From NCBI GenBank assembly GCA_030428785.1, contig JAUIEF010000033.1, forward strand, positions 1 to 35,874: a DNA stretch of 35,874 nt, written 5' to 3'. Positions 1 through 8,396 of the stretch are shown here, piece after piece (the stretch's first letter is position 1; the number at the start of each line of letters is the position of its first letter). This DNA comes from a bacterium. Lineage in GTDB: Bacteria; Planctomycetota; B15-G4. Under the pieces are notes generated by a model. The model searched no databases. It worked only from the letters and a program-made list of their open reading frames with translations, and was not told where the DNA came from. The position numbers and the translations under genes are program-made.

Positions 1-1259
1 CGGCGACGCTCGGTACGACGGCCGGGCAGGCGGCGACGTTCACGGCGACGCTGGTCGGCGGCGGGGCGGGGACGCTGGGCTACTCGGCGACGGTGCAGGC
101 GGACGCGGCGCTGGCGCAGATCGACATCTCGCGGTTCGAGCTGTCGGTCGGCGGGCGCGGCGCGTCCGTGGACGGCGCCGCGACGCCGTCGGACGCCGGC
201 GATCCGCCCGTCGCGCGCGCGGCCGACGGGCAGGATCCCGCGGGCGCCCCCGACCTCGGCGTGACCGCGGCGGCCGACACCGTCGTCGACGGGTTCGGCG
301 CCGTGACGCGCTGGAAGGAGCGCGCGTTGCTCGAGGGGCTGGGCCGGCCCGCGACGCCCGTCGACCCCGCCGCGCTGCTCGACGTGCTCGGCCCGGTGTT
401 CCGCGAGGGCGCGGTGCTCGTCGACTTCGCCGAGGGGCTCGAGCGGCTCTACGCCTTCGTGCTGCGCGACGGCGCGCTCTCGATGCACGACCTCGGCGCG
501 CGCGCCGAGCTGCTCGCCGACGTCGAGCTCTTCACGGCGCAGGTGGACGGCACGGTGGACGCCGACCCCGACGCGCTCGCGGCGACGGGGCGCGCGCTGC
601 GCGAGCGGCTGCTCGGTCCCGCGTGGACGGACGGCGCTCCGGAGCGGCTCGTCGTCGTGCCGTCGGTGGGGCTCGTGCGGCTGCCGTTCGAGGCGCTCGT
701 GCTCGAGCGCACCGACGTCGGGGGCTGGGCCGGGCTCGTGCACCTCGCGGACCGCTGCGTCGTGTCGTCCGCGCCGACGTCGCGCGCGCTCGCGGAGGCG
801 GTGCGCGCGCCGCGCGACGGCGCACCGGCGCCGGCCGTGGAGGCGTGGCCGGGCGCGGTGCGCGTATCGGCGCTCGACCCGGCGGACACGGTGCTCGCTC
901 GCAGGCAGGACGCGCGGCTCGGCCTCGTCGAGCTGCTCGGGACGCCGCTGCACGCGGACGTCGTCGTCGCGACGGCGGTGACCGACGCGCCCGGGCCCGT
1001 CGCGCGCGGCGCGGGCCTCGCCTCGCTCGCCGGCGCGTGGATGCGGGCCGGCGCGCGCGCGGTGGTCGTCACGCGTCGCCCGCTGCCGGACGAGGAGGCG
1101 CAGGCGTTCGTCGGGCGGTTGACGACGACGCTCGCGGCGCGTTCGGCGGCGAGCACGTCCCACGCCGTCGACACGCTGCGCGAGGAGCTCCGCGCGCGCG
1201 CCGTGCGCGACGGGCTGCCGCCGTCGTCGTGGGCGGGGGTCGTGCTCTTCGGCGACTGA
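1..1259 (+). CDS. CHAT-domain protein, C-terminal part (5' end outside window)
   Basis: The frame is open to the left edge, so the true start is outside; the first in-frame start codon inside the window is a GTG at 93, which need not be used. The visible part matches the CHAT (caspase HetF associated with TPRs) layout: an Arg-Trp-Lys segment before the domain (near 310), a strand pair reading like 'LVDFAEGLERLYAFVL', a 'LVVVPSVGLVRLPFEAL' block (about 646-690), an 'SSAPTSRAL' block, then a GARAVVV segment and an Ala/Trp-Ala-Gly close near the C-terminus. In this family TPR repeats usually precede the domain, and they may lie upstream. Oddity: the site where active CHAT proteases have the Leu-Ser-Ala-Cys motif reads Val-Ala-Thr-Ala (969-980), so the catalytic Cys is absent, and I see no His-x-Ala-Thr-His block. 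It is probably a non-catalytic CHAT. Family confidence is good; biological role unknown. Confidence 0.72.
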   Translation, partial: ATLGTTAGQAATFTATLVGGGAGTLGYSATVQADAALAQIDISRFELSVGGRGASVDGAATPSDAGDPPVARAADGQDPAGAPDLGVTAAADTVVDGFGAVTRWKERALLEGLGRPATPVDPAALLDVLGPVFREGAVLVDFAEGLERLYAFVLRDGALSMHDLGARAELLADVELFTAQVDGTVDADPDALAATGRALRERLLGPAWTDGAPERLVVVPSVGLVRLPFEALVLERTDVGGWAGLVHLADRCVVSSAPTSRALAEAVRAPRDGAPAPAVEAWPGAVRVSALDPADTVLARRQDARLGLVELLGTPLHADVVVATAVTDAPGPVARGAGLASLAGAWMRAGARAVVVTRRPLPDEEAQAFVGRLTTTLAARSAASTSHAVDTLREELRARAVRDGLPPSSWAGVVLFGD

Positions 1260-1260
1260 G

Positions 1261-1277
1261 CGCCGCGTCGCGCGGCG
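1261..1277. terminator. Perfect 7-bp hairpin between convergent genes
   Basis: Arms CGCCGCG and CGCGGCG enclose a 3-base loop (TCG). It begins two bases after the TGA of the CHAT gene and lies 48 bases past the stop of the opposing gene. There is no T-run on either side, so this would be a U-less hairpin terminator serving both genes; that is inference from position and symmetry. Confidence 0.35.
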
Positions 1278-1325
1278 GGACGGCGTCCGTCCGACACGCG
1301 TCGCGAGCCCGCCGGCCTCCCGCGC

Positions 1326-3161
1326 TCAGTCCGGCTGCGTGACGCGCAGCACCGTCGCGCCGCGCGGGACCTCGTGCGTGCTCGTCGCGCCGTCGGGCCA
1401 GCGGACGCGCACGCGGGCGGGCTCCTCGTCGGCGAGGCCGAAGCGCACGCCGCGTTCGTGACCCGCGAGGTAGCTCGAGCCGGCGTGGACCTCGGCGGCG
1501 CGCGGGAGGTCGTCGCGGCCGGACGCGCCGATGCCGAGCAGGCCGCCCGCGGGGACGTCGTCGTCCTCGTCGTCGGCGGTCGCGCCGGCGCGGCAACGCA
1601 GCTCGACGCGCGCGCCGACGGCGTCGCGGTTCGGCGCGCGACCCTCGGGCACGACGCGCAGGAAGCGCCCGCCGCGCTCGTTGCGCAGGTAGACGAGCGG
1701 CGCGTTGTTCGCCGTGACGACGAGGTCGAGGTCGCCGTCGCCGTCCGCGTCGGCGGCGGCGAGCGCGCGCGACGGCAGCTCGCGCGCGGCCCACGGCCCG
1801 GCGCGCTCGACGTCGACGAGCTCCCAGCGCGGCGCGTCCTTCATCTGGCGGAACGCCCCCGGCGGCGTGACGTTCTCGAAGAGCTGGTCCGCCTGCCCGA
1901 CGCAGATCATCGTCGTCTCGTAGTCGGGGCTCGTGTAGCCGTTGGCCACGAAGGCGTCGAGGTCGCCGTCGCCGTCGAGGTCCTCGAGCACGCAGCCCCA
2001 GCCGACGTAGCCCACCGACCACCGCGCGAGCCCGGCGCGCACGGCGACGTCCTCGAAGCGCGGCACGAAGCGGCGCTCGGTGGGCGGGTGCCGGTGGTTG
2101 TTGCGGTAGAGCCCGTTCGGCTCGAGCTGCCAGTTCGTGAGCAGCACGTCGAGGTCGCCGTCGCCGTCCACGTCGCCGGGCGCGAGGCCCATGCCGCCGC
2201 GCGGGTCGTCGAGCCCGACGAAGAGCGAGACCTCCTCGAAGCGGCCGGTGCCGTCGTTCTCCCAGAAGGTGTTGGGCGTCGTGTCGTTCGCGACGTAGAG
2301 GTCCGGGTCGCCGTCCTCGTCCGCGTCGAGGAAGAGCGCGCCGAGGCTCTTGCCGTCGGGCGCGAGCAGGCCGGCCTCCTCGGTGACGTCCGTGAACGTG
2401 CCGTCGCCCTCGTTGCGGTAGAGCACGTTCGCCTGGCCCGGGAAGACGTAGGGCAGCATGGCGAGCGGGTCCTCGCGGCGGCGCGCCGGGTCGTCGGGCT
2501 GCTCGGGGAGCAGCGACTCGTCGTACTCGAGGTAGTTCGTCACGAAGAGGTCGAGGTCGCCGTCGCGGTCGACGTCCGCGAACGCGACGCCCGCGCCCCA
2601 GCGGTCGTCGCCCGTGCCGGCCTCGGCCGTGACGTCCGTGAAGCGCGCCCCGTCGTTGCGCCACATGACGTTCGGGCCGTCGTTCGTGACGTAGAGATCG
2701 GGGTCGCCGTCGCCGTCCCAGTCGGCGAAGCACGCGCCCATGCCCGCGTCGCCGGCGACGCCGTGCTCGTCGGCGCGCGCGTCGAGGCCCCACGCGCTCG
2801 TGCCGTCGGTGAAGCGCCCCGCGCCGTCGTTCAGGAAGAGCCGCCCGACCTGCCCGCTCCCGCCGACCACGTAGAGGTCCGGGTCCCCGTCCCCGTCGAC
2901 GTCGCCCCACGCGGCGCCGGGCCCCATGGTCGGCCGGATGTCCCACTGCTCGTCGCCCTCGACGTGCGTGGACGCGAGGCCGGCGTCGGCGGTGGCGTCC
3001 GTGAACCAGGGGGCGGCCGCGGTCGGCCGTGAGGCCGCGAGGCGCGGAGGAGCAGGAGGCGGCGTCGCTCCGGGCTCGTGCGCGGGCGCCGGCGGGATCG
3101 CCGCGAGCAGCGGGGTGACGAGAGCGAGCGACCATCGGTGGACGACGAGACGGTGGAGCAT
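1326..3161 (-). CDS. Secreted FG-GAP/VCBS repeat protein with ASPIC/UnbV C-terminus (CRTAC-like)
   Basis: 611 residues. Residues 1-28 form a signal peptide (hydrophobic LALVTPLLAAIPPAPA, then Ala-x-Ala-like cleavage). The body carries repeated FG-GAP/VCBS units, each with a calcium-binding-type DxDGDGDxD loop (for example near 2890, 2700, 2560, 2310, 2160, 1960 and 1730). The C-terminal ~100 residues (about 505-600) match ASPIC/UnbV, with VGARVEL, an internal acidic run (DDEDDD), GSSYLAGHE and a closing VRVRWPDG. This order is that of CRTAC1-like proteins, expected to fold as an extracellular beta-propeller; in bacteria the function is generally unknown. Start: ATG with a signal peptide immediately following. 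It lies 123 bases downstream of the lipase-maturation-factor-like gene on the same strand, so cotranscription is possible. It lacks the C-terminal tail domain shared by other secreted proteins here. Confidence 0.88.
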   Translation of the reverse strand: MLHRLVVHRWSLALVTPLLAAIPPAPAHEPGATPPPAPPRLAASRPTAAAPWFTDATADAGLASTHVEGDEQWDIRPTMGPGAAWGDVDGDGDPDLYVVGGSGQVGRLFLNDGAGRFTDGTSAWGLDARADEHGVAGDAGMGACFADWDGDGDPDLYVTNDGPNVMWRNDGARFTDVTAEAGTGDDRWGAGVAFADVDRDGDLDLFVTNYLEYDESLLPEQPDDPARRREDPLAMLPYVFPGQANVLYRNEGDGTFTDVTEEAGLLAPDGKSLGALFLDADEDGDPDLYVANDTTPNTFWENDGTGRFEEVSLFVGLDDPRGGMGLAPGDVDGDGDLDVLLTNWQLEPNGLYRNNHRHPPTERRFVPRFEDVAVRAGLARWSVGYVGWGCVLEDLDGDGDLDAFVANGYTSPDYETTMICVGQADQLFENVTPPGAFRQMKDAPRWELVDVERAGPWAARELPSRALAAADADGDGDLDLVVTANNAPLVYLRNERGGRFLRVVPEGRAPNRDAVGARVELRCRAGATADDEDDDVPAGGLLGIGASGRDDLPRAAEVHAGSSYLAGHERGVRFGLADEEPARVRVRWPDGATSTHEVPRGATVLRVTQPD

Positions 3162-3284
3162 CGGGTCATCGAAGCGATCACCGGGCGTGCGCGCAAGCCG
3201 CGCGAGCTGCTGGTGTCGAGCGGCGGCAAGGAGCGGTTCGGCGCTCTCCTGGACCCGACGGGAGACGGGGGCCCGGGCTCGCGG

Positions 3285-5765
3285 TCAGGCCGTCGTCGCG
3301 GCCGCGCGGTCTCGGCCGCGCGCGCGGTGCTCCGCGGGCGTGTCCCCGGCCGACCCGTCCTCCGGCGGCGCGTCGCCCTCCTCGAACGGCACGGCGGGCA
3401 CGCTCCACTCGCCGTCGTCCGACTTCGTGCAGGTCGGGAACCACTGCGGCGCCGGCCGCTGCGCGAGCAGGAACGCCTTGTGTCGCCCGAGCCCGAAGGG
3501 CATGTCCGGCGCGCGGGAGAGCGCGGTGCGCGAGCGCAGCGTGAGGATCACGAAGCGCATGAGGTCCCAGCGGAAGAGGCCGACGGGGTAGAGCAGGGCC
3601 GGCTCGTCGAGGGCCGCGGCGCGGGCGGCCATGCGACCGGGCTCGCGGAGGAGCGCGACCCACGCGTCCTCGCCGTCGAGCACCGCGACGCCGAGCGCGG
3701 CCATCCGGTCGTAGGCGTCCGGCGCGTCCCGGCGCGGCGTCGCGTCGCCGAGCACGTGCGGCTCCGTGCGCGCCTCGGCGAGGTGCACCGCCCGCTGGTG
3801 GACGCGCTCGAAGGTCCGCAGGCGCTCGTCGCCGAACCGTGCGCGGAGGCGCGCGACCGTCTCCGGCAGCGCGTCCCAGTCCGCGCGGCGCACGTCGTCG
3901 CGCACCGCGGGCACGAACGTCTCCCAGAACGCGGCGACGTCGGCCTCGCGCAGGTCGCTCGCGACGCACAGCGCGCGGCGCAACGCGGCGGCGGGCGGAT
4001 CCGAGGCCGTCTCCGAGCGTGACCTCGCGGCCTCCGCGGCCGCGTCGCCGGACGGTCTCGGCGAACCCGCCGGTGAACCCGCCACCTCGACTCCCGCCAC
4101 GCCCAGCGCTTCCCACGCCGCGGCCCGCAGCGCGGCGAGGCTCCGGCTCCGGCGCCGCCAGTGCGCGAGCTCCGGGTGCACGCCCTCCGGCGGCGGCGGC
4201 CAGCGCTCCCACACGCCCGGGTCGGCGCGCATCGGCTCGTGGAGCACCGCCATCGAGCGCGCGTGCCACCAGCGTCCCGTACGGCGGCGCTCGGCGAGGG
4301 TCGTCGGCTTGAGGCAGCGGTGCACGACGCGCACCTGCTCCGGCGGCCCGTCCGGGAACGGGTCGGGGCCCAGCAGCCGCCGCACGCCCGGGTCGCCCTC
4401 GAGCACGCGCTGCACGACCCGATGCAGCCACGAGTCGCTCGCGTAGGGCGACATGCCGTGGGGTTTCGCCTCGAACATGAGGCCGCCCACGGGGTCCGAC
4501 TCGTTGAGCCCGAGCCCGACGTAGATGCACGAGTGGTCGAGGCGCGGGTGGTGCGGCGCGATGAAGCGCGGCGGGCTGCGCTCGTCCACGGGCATGAAGC
4601 GCCACGGGATGGGCGTCCACGTCCGGCCGTCGCGGCTGCCCTCGAGCACGGGCACCATCTTGATGGGCGGGCTCGTGTTGGGCGGGAAGACGCCGTACGC
4701 GCCGACGAGCCGGAAGCGGTTCACGACGCGCAGCGCGGCGAGCACGCGCTCGAGCGACGGACGTCGCCGGGTGAAGCGGTCGGCGTTCCACTGGAGCGCC
4801 GCCTGCGTCACCCAGCTGTTGAGCGGGAACAGCAGGAGGCTCCACGTGAAGAGCGCCGCCATCGTCGCGTGGACGAACACGTCGGGCGTCGCGTGCCACG
4901 GCGTCGCGCCGTCCGCGAAGAGGTCGCCGAGCCCCGCCCGCGTGTCGAGCAGCACGACGCACAGCCCCGCGTACGCGAGGTTGAAGTGCCCCCAGTTGCC
5001 CGTCGCGTGGATGCCCGCCATGAGCAGCACGAGCAGGGCCGCGCCCACGAGCCGCGGCGTGCCGGGGAAGCACGCGAGGAGCGGCGCGACGACCTCCGCC
5101 GTCCACATGAACGCGCAGCCGAGCCGCAGCGTCCAGGCCGGCGCGCGCTGCGCGAGCCACCCGAAGGGCGTCGGCATGGGCAGCCAGGTGAGGAAGCCGC
5201 GCAGGTAGAGCGAGTCGCCGCGCTCCGTGCCCACGAACTTGAGCTTCGCGAAGCCCCACATGAGCCGGATGACGAGCCACCGGAAGAGGAGCGCGACGCT
5301 GGCGAGCGGCGCGGAGACCGCGGCCACCTCCGGCAGCGCGTGCGTCGCCGGCAGGAAGAGCGCGAGGAACCCGACCTCCATGAGGAGCGTGTCCCACGGC
5401 AGCCAGAGCGAGCACACGTCGAGCGACAGCCAGCACAGCCAGCAGAGGAGCAGCCCCCACCAGCCGACGGGGCCGCCGACGATCGCGAGCAGCCCGCCGA
5501 GCACGCCGATCCACGGCGCCGCCGCGAGCGCCCGGTCCGAGGCCGAGAGCCAGAAGAGCGTCGGCTGCTCGACCCAGCGACGCGGCGCGGGCACCTCGCG
5601 ACGCAGCCAGTCGAGTCGCGCGCGCAACGGCGACACGCCGCGGCTCCCCACGAGCGGGACGACCTGTCGCGACAGCGAGAGGAACGCGACGGCGAACGAC
5701 GCGCCGACGAGGCGCGGGAGCAGACCCCACACGAGCTCGGGCGGCGGGGGGAAGCTCACGGGCAT
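3285..5765 (-). CDS. Lipase maturation factor (LMF1)-like integral membrane protein with long C-terminal extension
   Basis: 826 residues from the ATG at 5765, which places 'MPVSFPPPPE' right before the first membrane segment. An ATG 46 codons upstream (5903) gives only an Arg/Pro/Ala-rich leader and is less likely. The N-terminal ~330 residues hold several hydrophobic helices and the family hallmarks: a Trp-Asp-x-Leu-Leu-Met-Glu segment (about 124-130) and RWLVIRLMWGFAKLKF (162-177). A second conserved block (about 340-430) contains NRFRLVGAYGVFPP, EGSRDGRTWTPIPW and APHHPRLDHS, as in LMF proteins. In vertebrates LMF1 aids lipoprotein lipase folding in the ER; the role of bacterial relatives is not established. 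Oddity: roughly 300 residues follow the usual end of the family, soluble in appearance and rich in Arg/Ala/Asp, whose fold I do not recognise. Confidence 0.8.
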   Translation of the reverse strand: MPVSFPPPPELVWGLLPRLVGASFAVAFLSLSRQVVPLVGSRGVSPLRARLDWLRREVPAPRRWVEQPTLFWLSASDRALAAAPWIGVLGGLLAIVGGPVGWWGLLLCWLCWLSLDVCSLWLPWDTLLMEVGFLALFLPATHALPEVAAVSAPLASVALLFRWLVIRLMWGFAKLKFVGTERGDSLYLRGFLTWLPMPTPFGWLAQRAPAWTLRLGCAFMWTAEVVAPLLACFPGTPRLVGAALLVLLMAGIHATGNWGHFNLAYAGLCVVLLDTRAGLGDLFADGATPWHATPDVFVHATMAALFTWSLLLFPLNSWVTQAALQWNADRFTRRRPSLERVLAALRVVNRFRLVGAYGVFPPNTSPPIKMVPVLEGSRDGRTWTPIPWRFMPVDERSPPRFIAPHHPRLDHSCIYVGLGLNESDPVGGLMFEAKPHGMSPYASDSWLHRVVQRVLEGDPGVRRLLGPDPFPDGPPEQVRVVHRCLKPTTLAERRRTGRWWHARSMAVLHEPMRADPGVWERWPPPPEGVHPELAHWRRRSRSLAALRAAAWEALGVAGVEVAGSPAGSPRPSGDAAAEAARSRSETASDPPAAALRRALCVASDLREADVAAFWETFVPAVRDDVRRADWDALPETVARLRARFGDERLRTFERVHQRAVHLAEARTEPHVLGDATPRRDAPDAYDRMAALGVAVLDGEDAWVALLREPGRMAARAAALDEPALLYPVGLFRWDLMRFVILTLRSRTALSRAPDMPFGLGRHKAFLLAQRPAPQWFPTCTKSDDGEWSVPAVPFEEGDAPPEDGSAGDTPAEHRARGRDRAAATTA

Positions 5766-5922
5766 GGGGAGGCGGAGGGAGGGTGCGCGACGTGACCCCG
5801 CGGAGCGGCGTCGCGTCGCGGACGGTGCCGGGGTCGGCGGTGCGCCGTCACGACGCCGGCGCGGGGAGTGCCCGATCCTCCCGACGGCGTCCGGGGCCTG
5901 CAAGGCGACGCTCCCCGCGGGG

Positions 5923-5947
5923 CGGGAGCCGTGGCGCGAGGCTCCCG
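5923..5947. promoter_or_regulatory. 8-bp perfect inverted repeat upstream of the SGNH hydrolase gene
   Basis: Arms CGGGAGCC and GGCTCCCG are separated by 9 bases. It lies in the 235-base gap between the divergent LMF-like and SGNH genes, 12 bases before a -10-like TAAGCT (5959-5964) that would start transcription about 30 bases ahead of the ATG at 6001. The placement would suit an operator over a -35 region, but no TTGACA-like box is visible. Function is inference. Confidence 0.3.
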
Positions 5948-6000
5948 ACGCCGCCTGCTAAGCTCGCGCCCCGGGCGGGACGACCTCACGGGACGACTGC

Positions 6001-7578
6001 ATGGACGGGCTGGTGAAGCGGGTCGCGCTGTCGATCGTGACGGCCGCGCTCGCGTTGGTGGTGATCGAGGGCGGGCTGTCCCTCGCGACGGGCCGCTCGC
6101 TGCGCGACGCGCCGCGGCTCGCGGGGCGCGCGCCGTCCCCGCCGCCGCTCACCGACGCGGACCGGCGCGAGGGCGCGCGCGACCCGCGCTCGCTCTACAG
6201 CTCACACGAGGACCCGCTCGTGCGCTACGTGCTGCGCCGCAACGCCGAGCTGTCCATCTTCGACGGAGTGATCCACAGCGACGCGCTCGGCATGCGCGTG
6301 CGCCCCGGAGGCGAGCCGCCGCAGGACGCGCTGCGCGTCGTCGTGCTGGGCGACTCGATGGCGTTCGGCTACGGCGTGGACGACCACGAGACGCTCGCGG
6401 CTCGGCTCGAGTCCGCGCTCGCCGCGTCGCGCGGTCCCGACGCGCGGCCGGTCGCGTGCCGCACCGTTGCGATCCCGAGCTGGAATCACCGGTGCGCGCT
6501 GCGCTTCCTCGTCGACCACTACGACGAGTACCGGCCCGACGTCGTCATCTACATGCCGATCAGCAACGACCTGTCGGACGGCAACAGCCTCTACATGTCG
6601 GGCTTCCTGAGGCAGGACCCCGACCCGTCGTCGCCGGACCCGTTCCTGCTCGTCGGCCTCGACCAGCACGCGCAGGTGCAGCAGTTCGCACTCGAGCGGC
6701 TCGACCCGAGCGTGCCGCGCGACGCGGCGTCGATCGACGCCCTGTTCGGTCCGTACGCGTTGACCGCCGACCTGTCGCCGGAGTCGACGCGGCGGTTCGA
6801 CGAGAACGTCGGTTCCATCCTCGAGCTCGAGCGGTACGTGGGCGCACGCGGCGGGCGGCTGCTCGTGCTGCACCAGCGGGTCGGGCAGTACGTGTGGCAC
6901 CTGCGGACGCGGCTGGCCGAGCGCGGGTCGCGGGCGCCGTTCCTCGTGCTCATGAAGGACATGCTGCGGTCCTTCAAGCTGCCCCGCGACCCGCACCCGA
7001 ACGCCGCGACTCTCGAGGTGTGGGCGGGCTGGGTGGCGCAGGAACTCGTGCGACTCGGCTGGGTCGACGCCGGCGCCGGCCGCCCCTGGCCCGAGGCGCC
7101 CGACGTGTACCGCGACCTCCGCGCGCCCGCTCTCACGGAGCGGCAGTTCGACCGGCTCGCGCGGAGCGCCCGCGCGACCTGCCTCGCGGCGCTCAGGAAC
7201 GCGGTCGTCGTCGGCCAGGGGCTCGGGCTCCGGCAGGTCTACGGCGGCCTCAACGTCGACGGCTCGGTGAAGACCGGGTTGCGCCTCATGCTGCGCGCCG
7301 ACGGCCCCACGGTGAACGTGCGGCTCGAGGCCCTGCCGACGCGTCCGGATCTCTACCCGCTGCGAGTCGACGTCGAGTTCCAGGGGCGGCCGGCCGGGCA
7401 GGTGGTCGTCGAGCCGACCGGCGTCGCGAGCGGGTCGTTCGACGTCCCGCCGGACGTCGCGCGGGGCGCCGCGCTCGAGGTCGCGCTGCGTCCGGAGCGC
7501 TGGTGCGTCGTGCTGGAGCGCGGGCGCTCGCAGGTCGCGTCCTTCGTCCCGCTCGCCATCTCCTGCCCCGAGCCGTAG
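6001..7578 (+). CDS. Membrane-anchored SGNH/GDSL-family hydrolase with C-terminal beta domain
   Basis: 525 residues. Residues 6-30 form an uncleaved anchor or signal peptide (VALSIVTAALALVVIEGGL). The SGNH blocks are all present: VVLGDSMAFGYG with nucleophile Ser119, an Asn at 189 in 'YMPISND', and the Asp330-x-His332 pair in 'RDPHPNAATLEVWAGWVAQEL'. The catalytic part should therefore hydrolyse an ester (carbohydrate O-acyl or lipid) outside the membrane; the substrate cannot be told. Residues ~365-525 form an extra domain without clear family, including VRLEALPTR...LRVDVEFQGRPAG, beta-rich in appearance. The ATG at 6001 directly precedes the anchor. It is followed 143 bases later by the TetR gene on the same strand, separated by a candidate terminator and an independent promoter. 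Confidence 0.82.
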   Translation: MDGLVKRVALSIVTAALALVVIEGGLSLATGRSLRDAPRLAGRAPSPPPLTDADRREGARDPRSLYSSHEDPLVRYVLRRNAELSIFDGVIHSDALGMRVRPGGEPPQDALRVVVLGDSMAFGYGVDDHETLAARLESALAASRGPDARPVACRTVAIPSWNHRCALRFLVDHYDEYRPDVVIYMPISNDLSDGNSLYMSGFLRQDPDPSSPDPFLLVGLDQHAQVQQFALERLDPSVPRDAASIDALFGPYALTADLSPESTRRFDENVGSILELERYVGARGGRLLVLHQRVGQYVWHLRTRLAERGSRAPFLVLMKDMLRSFKLPRDPHPNAATLEVWAGWVAQELVRLGWVDAGAGRPWPEAPDVYRDLRAPALTERQFDRLARSARATCLAALRNAVVVGQGLGLRQVYGGLNVDGSVKTGLRLMLRADGPTVNVRLEALPTRPDLYPLRVDVEFQGRPAGQVVVEPTGVASGSFDVPPDVARGAALEVALRPERWCVVLERGRSQVASFVPLAISCPEP

Positions 7579-7667
7579 CGGGCGAGGTCTTCGCGATCGG
7601 GGACCGGCGGCCTCGTCGGCGGGGCCGGGGGCGGGGAGTCCGGAACAGGCCCGGATCGACGTCACAG

Positions 7668-7681
7668 GCCGGGTTTCCGGC
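7668..7681 (+). terminator. Candidate rho-independent terminator for the SGNH gene
   Basis: Perfect 5-bp stem GCCGG/CCGGC with a GTTT tetraloop, followed at once by GTCTCTT. It lies 90 bases past the SGNH stop and only five bases before the -35 of the tetR promoter, insulating the two genes. The stem is short and the T-tract broken, so confidence is modest. Confidence 0.35.
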
Positions 7682-7686
7682 GTCTC

Positions 7687-7715
7687 TTGACTAGAAATAG
7701 AATTCGTGTTCTAGT
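7687..7715 (+). promoter_or_regulatory. tetR promoter overlapping a 26-bp quasi-palindromic operator; predicted leaderless start
   Basis: A -35 box TTGACT (7687-7692), a 17-base spacer and a -10 box TCTAGT (7710-7715) make a housekeeping-type promoter; the expected start, seven bases after the -10, is position 7722, the A of the tetR ATG. The promoter is overlaid by an inverted repeat at 7690-7715: outer arms ACTAGAA and TTCTAGT, inner core GAATTC exactly at the centre. This AT-rich patch stands out in a GC-rich region and covers both promoter boxes. The arrangement fits autorepression by the adjacent TetR protein (inference from family habit and position). Confidence 0.7.
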
Positions 7716-7721
7716 TCGAGC

Positions 7722-8396
7722 ATGGCCACCACGACCGCCGCGCCCACCGTCCGCGCCCCGCGCCAGCAGCGGAGCCAGGCCTCCATGGACCGGGTGCTCG
7801 CCGCCACCGAGGAGCTGCTCACCGAGCGCCTCTTCGAGGAGATCCCGCTCTCCGACATCCTCGAGCGGGCACGCGTGTCGGTGGGCGCGTTCTACGCGCG
7901 CTTCGGCAACCGCGAGGGCCTCGTCTCGCCGCTGCACGACCGCTACGACGCGCGGGTGGACGCGCTCACCTCGCGCACGCTCGACCCCGAGCGCTGGCGC
8001 GGCGTCCCGCTCGCCGAGCGCGTGCGACGTCTCGCGCGCTACGGCATCACGGCGTACCGGCGCAACCGCGGCCTGCTCCGCGCGCTCGTCCTCGAGTGGC
8101 GCCTGCACCCCGAGCGCATCACCGACGCGCAGCGCGTCCGGCGCGAGGAGTTCTACGAGCGCATCGCGACGGTGCTCGTCGGCGACGGGAGCGAGATCAC
8201 GCACCCCGACCCGAAGGCCGCGGCGCGCTTCGCGTTCCTCACCTACGGCGCCGTGTGCCGCGAGCAGCTGCTCGACGGCGCCGTGTCGCTGCCGCTGCCG
8301 CGCGTGTTCGGCGGCGACGACCGCGCCCTGTGCGCCGAGCTCACGCGCACCCTCGTCGGTTTCCTCGCCGGCGCCGCGCCCGACGCGTCCGCGTGA
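7722..8396 (+). CDS. TetR/AcrR-family transcriptional regulator
   Basis: 224 residues. An Arg/Gln-rich tail leads into the TetR DNA-binding domain (about 18-65), with the helix-turn-helix reading PLSDILERARVSVGAFYARF followed by GNREGLV, the classical TetR helix-4 boundary. The ligand-binding remainder (about 70-220) is mostly helical and shows no recognisable ligand signature. Start: the ATG is six bases past a -10 box, so the mRNA is predicted to be leaderless; no ribosome site is needed or visible. The 26-bp palindrome at 7690-7715 is its likely operator. The next gene, a secreted propeller, starts 47 bases after its stop on the same strand and is probably cotranscribed, so the regulator may control itself plus that gene. 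Inducer unknown. Confidence 0.9.
   Translation: MATTTAAPTVRAPRQQRSQASMDRVLAATEELLTERLFEEIPLSDILERARVSVGAFYARFGNREGLVSPLHDRYDARVDALTSRTLDPERWRGVPLAERVRRLARYGITAYRRNRGLLRALVLEWRLHPERITDAQRVRREEFYERIATVLVGDGSEITHPDPKAAARFAFLTYGAVCREQLLDGAVSLPLPRVFGGDDRALCAELTRTLVGFLAGAAPDASA

Noticed and set aside
1690..2900. Dense short direct repeats such as gtcgccgtcgccgtc, considered as a CRISPR or regulatory array
   Set aside because: They are the codons for DGDGD loops in FG-GAP/VCBS units and keep coding phase; there are no regular spacers.
1374..3032. Long open frame on the plus strand opposite the CRTAC-like gene
   Set aside because: Arg/Ala/Val-rich, no domain, no ribosome site; it is the antisense shadow of a GC-rich gene with clear FG-GAP motifs. 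The same applies to long antisense frames opposite the LMF-like, SGNH, kinase, hydrolase and TAXI genes.
5766..5903. 46-codon N-terminal extension of the LMF-like protein
   Set aside because: Arg/Pro/Ala-rich with no family match; the ATG at 5765 places the first membrane helix at the usual distance.
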